Shown piece by piece: positions 32,426 through 44,728 of a stretch of 64,000 nucleotides of DNA. The position numbers were made by a program, and so were the translations under genes. The stretch is from Strongylocentrotus droebachiensis. Lineage: Eukaryota; Echinodermata; Echinoidea; Camarodonta; Strongylocentrotidae. Where the stretch lies: assembly GCA_035222895.1 (NCBI GenBank), contig JAVYIG010001839.1, positions 1 to 64,000 on the forward strand, written 5' to 3'. The notes beneath the pieces are model-generated. The model was not told the origin of the DNA and did not search any database. It was given only the letters and a program-made list of their open reading frames with translations. Numbering within the stretch: the stretch's first letter is position 1; each line of letters starts with the position of its first letter.

Positions 32426-33070
32426 AAAAGAGGGAGAAGGCGAAGGGTGATATTAAGAGCAGTTTTTACATTGCTGCTTTTCAAACAAAATATTAATGTA
32501 CTACGTGAAATAAGTTTCTCTAATATATACAAATACAAAATAATACAAACATTGACATATTTATCAGCACTACGTGAACTCAACTTCAAGACTAATAGAT
32601 GCTCCTATAGAAACAACTTAAAATGTCTAAAAACATGTAATGCTTGAATGCAAATTAAAAATTAAACGTAATTCTCAAATAGACGATCCTGATTTGATTG
32701 CAGTTGCGTTTAAAAGCAATAAATATGATATTTAGTTACTCCCATACATTCGTTTGTTGATGATTTAATACCCATAGTTTATCTATCCGTTTTACACATA
32801 ATTCTAAACATATCACTTTTCTACTCTGGGAATCGAAAACATAGCTTGTATCCTCATGTAATATGTGCAAAAATCACCATTGCTAATATTGTTATATAAA
32901 GGAAGAATGTATGCATGTGAGTCCAAAACAATAGAGAAAACATGAAATGTCATTAACAAAGTATATGGGAAATAGAATGGGAACGACATCATCAACCTGC
33001 TAATTTGCATACAGCCTATGTGATACATACCATTGTTTCATAACATTATACGAAAATCTCCCCCTTCCTG
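29860..33070. other. Intergenic AT-rich sequence, no gene recognised
   Basis: AT-rich sequence with short (AT)n at 30,017, poly-C at 31,766-31,782 and (GA)n at 32,380-32,420. A small plus-strand frame after an acceptor-like TTTGTGCAG at 30,954 (KYKKILFYTMLSSYDY, stop) is too short to call. No recognisable domains on either strand. Confidence 0.5.
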
Positions 33071-33077
33071 CTGCAAG

Positions 33078-33172
33078 TCGAAGAGGGCGCATTATCCCAA
33101 ATTCAGAAGGCCTGCGAGAAATCAGGCTGGGTCTACGGAGACTACACACACCGAAAACGGGAATCCAATTAA
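33078..33172 (+). CDS. Candidate terminal exon, unknown protein
   Basis: After a strong pyrimidine tract (CTCCCCCTTCCTGCTGCAAG) a phase-1 frame reads VEEGALSQIQKACEKSGWVY then GDYTHRKRESN and TAA. Composition is protein-like and unlike the flanking AT-rich DNA. It may be the distal C-terminal exon of the TRPA gene or of another transcript. No family recognised. Confidence 0.35.
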
Positions 33173-33174
33173 AT

Positions 33175-35400
33175 CCCGTGTATAAAGCTTACAATTTGAA
33201 AGAAAAAAATCTCCAAAACGATGTGCCTTATTTCGGTCTTTTTCAGGATCATTTTTTTTTTTGGTGAGACCTATTACTGGGCTCAAATACAACTCTGGCA
33301 AATGTGCAGACTCAAACTGTGGAAATACCGAGATATATATATATATATATATATACCCTTTCAAAGTACACAAAGACAAGTCTACGCCAGCCTAGGAGTA
33401 AACTCGAGTATTACTATCAAACATCATTTCCATTTTCATAAATATTACAAAGGCACAGTTAATCGATTTTATATCAATTTCTTAAATCAAGTAATATTAA
33501 TTAAATATCAATTTGATGGTGTTCATTCGTGGGAAATTTATTTCAAACGTGTTAATGTTTGATTGAAAGTAAGATTCTGGTTACAAATTATTAAAACCCC
33601 TCCGTGATGAAGGGATTTCTGTCGAGTTTAGTTATCGATGGGAGAGAATAATATAGATCAAACTGTTTTCAAACTGGATTTACAGCATATATCACAGTGA
33701 AAAGGGGTAAACACAAAATAGACAAAGCGATTTTTTTTTCTTTCATTATATTAATTACTAGAAATTGAGTTTATTTAAGAAAGAATATGTTTTTCTTGCC
33801 GCAGTTGCACTGTTTCTCTCGCTCCATCCCAACTATCCCGCCCCTCTCCATAAAAGGTCCCTCGCTCTTCTTTTCTTCCCTTTTATCTCTCCTATCCTTC
33901 TCTTTCTATTTTTGTTTAACCTCAAGTGTCACTTTTTCTTCTTTAAAACTCAAAAGAATATAATTTGCCCAATCTCCCCTTTCTCTCACATTATTTGGTG
34001 ATTTCTCTATATTTCTTTCTCATAAACTCCTTTCGTCTCTTCATCTCACTATTTCCTCTTTCTCCCATTGTTATTTTTTCTTTAATCCATTCTCATCTCT
34101 GTCTATCTGTCCCCTATCTCTCTCGCTGCCTCTCTTTTTATGTCTTTCTCTCACTTGAAAATCTTTCTCTATCTTCTATTGTCAAGTCATTCATTCATCA
34201 GCCTGCACTTTCTTTGTGTAATATTGAATATAATTCATAATGGGTGCATTGCCTTTTCCACTACCCCCCTTCCCCGATAAAACACACAGACGTTATTACA
34301 GAACACGCGCTACTGGTCAAACTGCTCAGCATTGGAGTCCTACCCTTCCTACCCTAACCGAATTCCTTAATTCAACACAGGACCCAACCTTATACCCAGT
34401 TGCACCCCAACTCTAGTCAATATATTTCCGACGAAATTAAGCCTGGAGCAATTGGCGATGGGGCAAAGAATGAGCACCCCAAACACACAATCATACACAC
34501 ACCCACATACGCGCACACACAAATACACAATAAGTTGATTATCATGGACCTTCCTTATGTTAAACTAGGGACAAAAGAGAATCGTAACACAGTTTGTATT
34601 TTTACCGTTCATTTAATCAATGGCAAGATTCAGACGCCTATCAATGCCCGCACAGCAGCGCATCAATATCAATCTGTTCTTGGCAAAATTACTAACATGA
34701 AATTAAACCATCTTATAGGATTGTGAGAGATATATATATTATATTCATTTACTAATTATTTAATAGTATATTTCAATAAAGGCATAAGAATAAATAAAAT
34801 TCATGGTTTCAACATTCTATTTCTTCTATGAAACTTTGATGAAGGATATTATTATCCAAAGCCACACACTTCCTCTCCCTAGCACACAAAAATCAACTGA
34901 AGAAATGTAAACAAAATGCTATTATTGATATTTGTTGAATTTCCTTATCAAGTAATAATAAAATAAAGCTTGCGGGGAAGATAAAGTTGTGATATTCCCT
35001 ATCATTGTATCCCTTTTTTAACGAAATGAAGTCAAGGAAATAAAAGCGTTTGGGTTATTTGTTGGTACCTATCGTATTTCGTAAATATGATGTTTAAAAA
35101 AAAAAAAAAAAAATCTTATTCCCTAATTTCTAAACATATTTAGTGAGACTGATAAACGGGTAATCAACTACCATGGAAATAGATGTCAGGCAAACAATGA
35201 TCACATGACAATTACACGATAATAAATGAAACGTGTCTCAGGCATCATTGAAATGATTGAGAACATTGCACAATATTCAATCTTTGCATGTGACTTCTAA
35301 AAACGAAAGGTTCGGAAATACTTTTAGCAGGAAATCGAACGTAGGCTTTTTAATTATATGATATGAAACCTTATTGAAGTCTTGTATCAGCCCATTTTTA
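33175..35400. other. Spacer between the two genes, no gene recognised
   Basis: (AT)n at 33,333-33,353, a C/T-rich stretch at 33,800-34,200 with long but low-complexity frames, and a CA-rich stretch at 34,470-34,530. The two genes converge on this region, so it should hold their 3' ends. Confidence 0.5.
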
Positions 35401-35407
35401 ATTTGTT

Positions 35408-35413
35408 TTTATT
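35408..35413 (-). other. Polyadenylation signal AATAAA (minus strand)
   Basis: Minus-strand AATAAA lies 77 nt after the stop codon of the SRCR/LDLa gene, in an AT-rich context. Confidence 0.5.
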
Positions 35414-35489
35414 CAAAAGCTTGAACGGTCATCTAGACTAAGCTATATCTTTTAGATATTAGGCGGATGTCTCCTGCCAGGTTCTTTAA

Positions 35490-35660
35490 TTAGGCTTCAG
35501 CATTTCGGACTCGTCTGGCCTTGTCTGCAGCTCGGCGTCCCCGAAGGCGCTTTGCTAGGTCCTCATGTCTTCGAAGTGCTTCAGGGTTAACCTTGTCGGA
35601 GACTGATCGGCGAGCTCGGCGCTTCTTGGCTTCTGCTGCTCGTCGACGTCGGAGGTTAAC
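35490..35660 (-). CDS. Last exon: strongly basic C-terminal tail
   Basis: 56 codons and TAA, phase 0. Starts [20 protein letters not shown] and continues through [20 protein letters not shown] to NAEA. About 22 of 56 residues are Arg or Lys, net charge near +15, Ala-rich and predicted helical. RRRR and KKRRARR are candidate furin-type cleavage sites in a secreted protein. Such a tail could bind polyanions or be released as a cationic peptide; that is inference. GC content is clearly above the surrounding DNA. Confidence 0.75.
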   Translation of the reverse strand, partial: VNLRRRRAAEAKKRRARRSVSDKVNPEALRRHEDLAKRLRGRRAADKARRVRNAEA

Positions 35661-38600
35661 CTAGTAGATGTATTAAAACAAAACGAGTTTTGTATTCGAC
35701 AATCCATTTTGAAAGTTTGTAATGATTCATTTTGTCTATGTTTATGTCAAACTAAAACTAAATTAAAATGTTGTTGTTTTTTTGGAATAATTCTTTCGTT
35801 AAAATTGCCACACAGATTTTTCAGTGATTCCATTCTACTATGAGGATGTCTAGTTTTACTTGTTTTGTTAACTAGTAAATTGCATGTGCCACATACTGAT
35901 ACCTGACAAATAGACTAGAAATATAGGGTAATGAAATGATATCACTGACTAGAGCATGCATCAATCTCCGAAACATGTTTTGATTCTGTAAAGTAGGCAC
36001 TGTTTGTGTTTAGGTTAAATTTTGAAACATCAAAACCCTTGGCACATTGGGAAATTAGTTCAATGTAGGAGAGAAACTTACCGGCATCTCTTGGATAGCC
36101 TGGATGTAGTAAAGACCTGAATCTGGAAATAAGAAACAGAGGTTTTGACAAATTTAGAGGGATATGCTGCGCAGTTTCAATGCGCGGTCATGATTTGCTT
36201 ACATCGGGCTTGGTGGAAATACTAGTCTGGCACATAGCAAACTGGTTGTCTCGTTACAGAATACGCTCCCGGAAATTCTTTGAGTGAGGGGTGCTTTTCT
36301 TGTGTTCTTTTCTTGTTTATGGGGTGATTGAAGACGGAGCTGTGCATTACATAAGACTTCTGGGTCGTGAAAATAAAGACCATGCCAGGGGGGCGTTTCA
36401 CAAAACGTGTCATCAGTGACTAATGACAGTTTTGCTTCTGATTGGTTATCAGCAGATTTGTCACTGATGTTTGTCATTTGTCATTGAAAAACGGCTTTGT
36501 GAAACACCCCCATGTGTTGATGTCATCTGTTATGAATACCCTACAATGGTGTATAAATGTCAAATTCCTGAGAAGAACACATGCTAATGTGTCTTTAACA
36601 ACTAATAAAGAAAATAAATGGCCTTAGATTGCAATTTATTACTTTTGTTTTTATAATAAAATTATCATTATTTTTTATTTTCTTTGATTATTTATTGAGC
36701 CGGGCTCATTTATTACTTCGTTATAATTGTTGTCCAATTTTGTTCAAAGCATTTTGAAATGATTGTGGGAAGCGCTATATAAACAAATTTAAAAATGAAT
36801 GAACTACAATACTGGGAATCCAGTCTGCATATATCACTTGTTGCTATATCGGACATGCCTGGGATAAGCTTTTAAGATTTCAAGAACAACCTTTGTTTAA
36901 AATTATGCATACAAATTTGAATATGTTAGATAACAGGTCTACTGCATCTTGTATTAAAACAGGAAACATACTTATGGCTGGATCGGAACAGTAGTATTGT
37001 CGATCGTTGCAGCAGTCTTCAAACCGTTCACAAGCAGCATCACAGTAACAGTCCACAGATCGACACTGGCTACCGGTACAGGAGCATTCAATATTTTGGC
37101 AGGTACCTTCAATGGATTCAGATGGCCAGTAGGAATACGATTGCCATTCTGACCAGTAGTCAGATGAGCTTCCGTAGTCTACAATGTATAAGAAGAAGAT
37201 ATTTTAACAACAATGTATAATATTGGCCCTGAAACAAGCCGATTTGAGTAGAATTCCAGTCAAAATCACTATCGTGCAATCAAAGTGTCAAAATATCTAT
37301 TGCAATATAGAATCATCAGATTTCATAAAGACTTTAGTGTTCACCTGTGAGGAGGTTGCCGGAGTTGTGGCTTACTAATAAACACTATTGTAAGACTTAA
37401 CTTACCTTCGCAATATTCTTCGTCCTCATTATATTGGCAGTCTTGCTCCCCATCACAACGCCAATAATTAGGTATACAAGGACCGTTCCAACATTGGAAT
37501 TGATCGGGCGTGCAACCTTTGAAGATATGAAATCAAAATCTGTAGTTAGTTGTTTAATTATTGGCAGACATGGCCCACTAAAACATTCATTACCTAGATA
37601 GACATATTTTAACTGGAAATCATAAGTACAGAAAAGCACTGAAGACGCAATATACGGGACTACACACAGTGTGAGATAGGTTGTCAGCTATTTCTAGATG
37701 AAAATTGAGTGTCCATGGCGTGTGAAAAAGCAATCCTTTTAAAGGGACTTAGTAACATTGTTCATATGGGAGAAACCTTTCTTTTAGTCTCACTCACCAT
37801 CAGTTGACGACCAGGGGTACGGCTCCGGTGACCAGCCTAAACAAATCAATTATAAAAATAGAGAAGATAAACAAAATCAAACTGGACTTCATCTTTTGTG
37901 AGCATATTAAAAGGTCGGATAGGACAATGAACGGAGGAAAATCCGAAGTTTGTCTTTCTAAACCCTCTCATTATCCGTGTTATGTGACAACTATTGATTT
38001 TTTGATCAGAAAATGGATGTAATTTTTCTTGCACATTATTGCAAATATATTTATTTTGAGCAAAAGGGACTCATTCTGGCGAAGTCAATATTGTGTCATT
38101 TTATTCATTTGAAAAAAAAGTCAATATTCATATAAATATAGACTACACTTAAACTATTGTCAGGATATGGACCTCTAAATGCGAATAGTTATGATTCTCC
38201 AGAAAGTGCAAGTTATCATATTTTGGAGACTCTGATTAAAACCTAGTCTCTTAAATAAAGAAATGAGGTTTACTGTCAATAATGCTTGATGAAATTACCC
38301 GTAGAAACAACCGTGAAAAAAATATTTGTATTAACTATTTATGCATGTTTCCTAATCTTACTCACCCGTGTATGATGACTCAGAATTCCAGCCTAAAACA
38401 AATATGACGAACAATTATATCTTTTAGAAACTGTATGGAAAAAAACTTTTAAAAAATTTCAAACAATTACAACGATTAAATTAATTATTATATTGCGCTT
38501 GCCTTAGGTTGACTTTTGAATGTTTTTGCTATCCTGTTTGTTGGTATGGCTTTATACAGCCCTCATGTTGGACCAAGCTTTGAAAAAACCTTCCATTTGT

Positions 38601-41600
38601 TACAAGAAAATCCAAATCAAGCATACTATTTAGAGCTAGTACCCTGATGAATCTTACCACCAAAGAGAAGCATACTATTTAGAGCTAGTACCCTAATGAA
38701 CCTTACCACCAAAGAGAAGCATACTATTTAGAGCTAGTACCCTAATGAATCTTACCACCAAAGAGAAGCATACTACAATTAAACTATTTAGAGCTAGTAC
38801 CCTAATGAATCTTAACACCAAAGAGAAGCATACTACAATTAAACTATTTAGAGCTAGTACCCTAATGAATCTTACCACCAAAGAGAAGCATACTACAATT
38901 AAACTATTAAGAGCTAGTACCCTAATGAATCTTACCATCAAAGAGAAACATACTATTTAGAGCTAGTACCCGAATGAATCTTACCACCAAAGAGAAGCAT
39001 ACTATGAAGAGCTAGTACCCTCATGAATCTTACCACCAAAGAGAAGCATACTATTAAGAGCTAGTACCCTAATGAACCTTATCACCAAAGAGAAGCATAC
39101 TATTTAGAGCTAGTACCCTAATGAATCTTACCACCAAAGAGAAGCATACTATTAAGAGCTAGTACCCTAATGAATCTTACCACCAAAGAGAAGCATACTA
39201 TGAAGAGCTAGTACCCTAATGAATCTTACCACCAAAGAGAAGCATACTATGAAGAGCTAGTACCCTAATGAATCTTACCACCAAAGAGAAGCATACTATG
39301 AAGAGCTAGTACCCTAATGAATCTTACCACCAAAGAGAAGCATACTATGAAGAGCTAGTACCCTAATGAATCTTACCACCAAAGAGAAGCATACTATGAA
39401 GAGCTAGTACCCTAATGAATCTTACCACCTAAGAGAAGCATACTATGAAGAGATAGTACCCTAATGAATCTTACCACCAAAGAGAAGCATACTATTTAGA
39501 GCTAGTACCCTAATGAATCTTACCACCAAAGAGAAGCATACTATGAAGAGCTAGTACCCTAATGAATCTTACCACCAAAGAGAAGCATACTATGAAGAGC
39601 TAGTACCCTAATGAATCTTACCACCTAAGAGAAGCATACTTTGAAGAGATAGTACCCTAATGAATCTTACCACCAAAGAGAAGCATACTACAATTAAACT
39701 ATATTAAACTCACTATCGCAATAAGCCTCATCCTCGTGATTTGAACAGTCTGGAATCTGATCGCAATACCAGTAACTGGGTATACACGAACCGTCCCAAC
39801 ATTGGAAGTCATCGGGCGTGCAACCTTTGAAGATATGAAATAAAAATCTGTAGTTAGTTGTTCAATGATTGGCAGACATGGCGAACTAAAATGTTCATTA
39901 CGTAGATTGACATATTCTTACTGGAAACCACAAGTAATGAAAAGCACGAAAGACACAATATACGGGACTACACATAATGTGAGATTGGTTGTCAACTATT
40001 TCTAGATGAAAATTGAGTGCCATGGCGTGTGAAAAAGGAATCCTTTTAAAGGGACTTAGTAACATTGTTCATATGAGAGAAACCTTTCTTTTAGTCTCAC
40101 TCACCATCAGTCGACGACCAGGGGTACGGCTCCGGTGACCAGCCTAAACAAATCAATAATGCAAATAGAGAAGATAAACAGAATCAAACAGGACTTCATC
40201 TTTTGTGAGCATATCAAAAGGTCAGATAGGACAATCAACGGAGCAAAATCCGTAGTTTGTCTTTCTAAACCCACTCATTATCCGTGTTATGTGACAACTA
40301 TTGATTTTTTGATCAGAAAATGGATGTAATTTTTTCTTGCACATTATTGCAAATATTTATTTTGAGCAAAAGGGACTTTTCTGGCGAAGTCAATATTGTG
40401 TCATTTTATTCATTTAAATAAAAATGTCAATATTCATATAAATATAGACTACACTTAAACTATTGTCAGGATATTGACCTCTAAATGCCAATAGTTCTGA
40501 TTCTCCAGAAAGTGCAAGTTATCATATTTTGGAGACTCTGATTAAAACCTAGTCTCTTAAATATTAAAGAAATGAGGTATACTGTCGATAATGCTTAATG
40601 AAATTACCCGTAGAAATAACCGTGAAAAAATATTTGTATAAACGATTTGTGCATGTTTCCTAATGTTACTCACCCGTGTATGATGACTCAGAATTCCAAC
40701 CTAAAACAAATATGACGAACAATTATATCTTTTAGAAACTGTATGAAAAAAAAGCTTTTAAAAAATTCCAAACAATTACAACGATTAAATTAATTATTAA
40801 ATTGCGCTTGCCTGTTTTTGCTATCCTGTTTGTTGGTATGGCTTTATACAGCCCTTTATACAGAGCTAGTACCCTAATGAATCTTACCACCAAAGAGAAG
40901 CATACTATTAAGAGCTAGTACCCTAATGAATCTTACCACCAAAGAGAAGCATACTATTTAGAGCTAGTACCCTGATGAATCTTACCACCAAAGAGAAGCA
41001 TACTACAATTAAACTATTTAGAGCTAGTACCCTAATGAATCTTACCAACAAAGAGAAGCATACTATTAAGAGCTAGTACCCTAATGAATCTTACCACCAA
41101 AGAGAAGCATACTATTTAGAGCTAGTACCCTGATGAATCTTACCACCAAAGAGAAGCATACTACAATTAAACTATTTAGAGCTAGTACCCTAATGAATCT
41201 TACCACCAAAGAGAAGCATACTACAATTAAACTATTAAGAGCTAGTACCCTAATGAATCTTACCACCAAAGAGAAGCATACTACAATTAAACTATATTAC
41301 ACTCACTATCGCAATAAGCCTCATCCTCGTGATTTGAACAGTCTGGAATCTGATCGCAATACCAGTAACTGGGTATACACGAACCGTCCCAACATTGGAA
41401 GTCATCGGGCGAACAACCTTCACAAATATATATATAATAAAGTATTTTAGTTATGTGTTCACCAATACGAGGCAAAGAATTAAATAAGATACTTTTTACT
41501 ATCACTTGAAAAAGACCCTAGGTAAATATCGTCGAAATGTCTGAGCTAAATTAAAAAAAAAAAATAATCAAATTAAAAGTAATGAAACTTCTCTCCTTTA

Positions 41601-44600
41601 ACAGCTGCGTCATCAGAAAAAACACACACCCACACGCACACACACAAACACACACACACGCACACTTGTTTATAAAGATATATATATGTGTGTGTGTGTA
41701 TAGATAGATATAGATGTGAGGAAGTTTTGTGTGAGTGTTCTAACACTTCTTTTAACAAAAATGTTGAATATATATTTAACATTTTATTACTTGGATGGGA
41801 TTAAAAATATTTCATTCTTCGGCCAGTGCATCGTGGTGCATGGTGTTCATTTCATTTATACCATGAATCCAAATTACAGTTTTAAAGAAGAAAATATCAA
41901 TGGTTTAAGCTTCATCTTTTCATTACAAGTGGAAATGGACCAATGTTGTTATCAATATCCCTATTCATATCACGAAATTAACTTACCAGAGTACGACGGG
42001 TAGTCTGTAAATTAAATCGATATATTTAGTTTTACGTCATTCAATACATCATTTAAACATTACTATAGCGAACTTGTAGTAATGCATTTTTTTTCTTCAA
42101 ACTATAGCGCCTTTTACGTCGTATTTCAGCTAATGCCGATGTTGGCTATTTTTTGTTGGCATTTTCGTGTTGGTTATATTACGCACAACCAGCCGTCCCA
42201 TGTATTGTTATTTAAATTAAATAATTAATTAACGTTCACCGTACTTTTTTGAAAGTGGAGCTCAATTAGTATGATCGTATTGGTTAAATTTCACACATGT
42301 TGGGGTCTAAAATTACATTCATAGCAATTTAGGGCTAAAAAATGGCACTATAAATATCATAGATAAGAATAAGAGCAATAACCGTGCACTTTGAAGGCAT
42401 TCGCGATCTGAAAACAGAACTCAACTATTCCTTCAATTAAAACAATTGAAATAAAAGTCCTTTTGGGAGTTCTTTTCTTCACTATGACCAGTTCAAAAAA
42501 AGTTCTTTTATGTATATACATACGGGACCCTGTCTTAATATTTCATTCTATGAAGTATCTTAATAGTATTACATCAAGCATTATTTGGAAACTTTGAAGA
42601 ATATTTCAGTTATCGGCCAGTGCAGCGTTATGCGCAAGGTTTATTATGATTTCTAATACCATACATCCAATTTAATCTTTCAAAAAACAAATAAGGATTT
42701 TTTTTTTTATCAATGGGTTATGTTTTTAAACGTCTTATGCAAAATGGAGCAATGTTGATATTCATATCACGACATTAACTTACCAGAGTACGACGGGTAG
42801 TCTGCAAATTAAAAGAAGGAACGTTTCAGTAAACTTATAAAAATTCGTAAGTTAACGGATTTTGCATTAATCTAAAATACCTACAATGAACATTGTTAAA
42901 TATTCAAAATAGGAGCTAAAACAAAAAAGGAAACTAACAATACTAATAATGTTAATTGTTATAATAATAAGAAAATAATTGTGAAATATTATCATGCATT
43001 TTCGAGAGGAATGGAGCAATGTTGATATCAAAATCTTGAAATCAACTTACCAGAGTACGAAAAGAAGTCTGAAAATTATAAGAAAAAAAATTCAATGAAC
43101 TCATTAATAACTATTACTCAACTAGGCCAACAGTACTATCAAAATTCCTTTGAAAAAGCGCTTGGTCTATTACACGGGGATCCGTTGGGTGCGAAGAGCT
43201 TTCCCTATGGTACGAACAGTTGTGATCTATCATTCCATTCAGATATTTATACTACAAATCACCTGGAATCAGCGATGCGATAGAGCTGCTATGAACTCGT
43301 ACGTGTATATTTGGATTGAAGGAGCACAGTATATAAATACATGGATATTTATTGATATCTTTATATATGCGTGTGCATGTGTGTGTGTGTATGTTAACCT
43401 ATGTATATATATATATATATATTTATACATATTTATATATTTAATGTATACATATATAATAAAGGTACGTTATAAACACAAAATTATCTTACCAGAATCA
43501 TACGAATGGTAGTCTGAAAATAAAAATATGAAATTCAAAATATTCACTCAGATTATCATTTGACTATAGCTAAAAAGTTCTTATAGTGATGTCAAACTTT
43601 GTTTCAAAATAACTTGTAATAATATAAACATTTAAAATCCTACTTTACTGTAATGAATTATAAATGGCAGGGTTCCTTAACATGTCACATACATCAGCTC
43701 CTAATTCTCTACAGAACTACTTCGTATGGATATCATATTTCCCTGTCATATTGTTATATTCGAGTGTCTCTATTGGAAAGGAGAAGAACCTGTTCTTGAT
43801 TTAAGCAGTAGAACATGTGACATTTGCGTCATTATACACACACACACATACATACATATGAGTGCGCATGCGCATGTATTAACACTTTAAAGAAAATAAT
43901 TAGTTAATCATATAACTTCTAACATTACTTGGAAATTTGGAGAACATTTCATTCATCGGGCAGTGCATCGTGGTGCATGATGATGTTATTTCTTTAATAC
44001 CTAGAATCAGATTAACAGTTTTAAGGAACAAATGTGGGATATTTCAGAAATGGGTTAAGCTTCATCTCTGAATTTCAAGATGAATGGAGCAATGTTGATA
44101 TCACTATCGCGAAATTAACTCACCAGAGTACGACGGGTAGTCTGCATATTGAAAGAAGAAAAAAGCAATAGAACCATTAATAACCATTACTAAACTAAGC
44201 TTGCAGAGCGCTCTAATTGTTGTACGGGGATGCAAAGAGCAAAACAAGTATAATACATATATGTACGGACATATCTATATTCATATGTTTTCTTATATAC
44301 CTTATACATATATAATGACGATACGTTAAAAACATGAAATTAACTTTTCAATGATATACGACGGGTAGTCTGAAAAGAGAAAATAATGAAATTCAAAATA
44401 TTCACCAAAGATTATCATTCAACCATTAAAAGTGATCTTGAATGGATGCCAAACTTAGTTAAATGATAACTTGTAATCAAATAAAATTAAAAAATTATCT
44501 TGTGCTTTCTTGAATTATAAATGGCGGGATAAATTAACTTGTTACCAACATGAGTTACTCCTCTAAAAAGACTACTTAATACGAATATCACTTTTTCCTT

Positions 44601-44696
44601 CAAATTGGAATTTTCGAATGTCACTTTTTGAAAGAAGAAAGTCTGTCTTTGACTTTGGCAAATGGAACATGTTGCATGTGCGTCATAATACACATG

Positions 44697-44728
<32 letters not shown>

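Noticed and set aside
33765-34240. Two hydrophobic plus-strand frames
   Set aside because: C/T-rich low-complexity DNA, no homology pattern.
38693-38960. Repeat protein with [18 protein letters not shown]
   Set aside because: Translation of the intronic minisatellite; the opposite strand is open as well.
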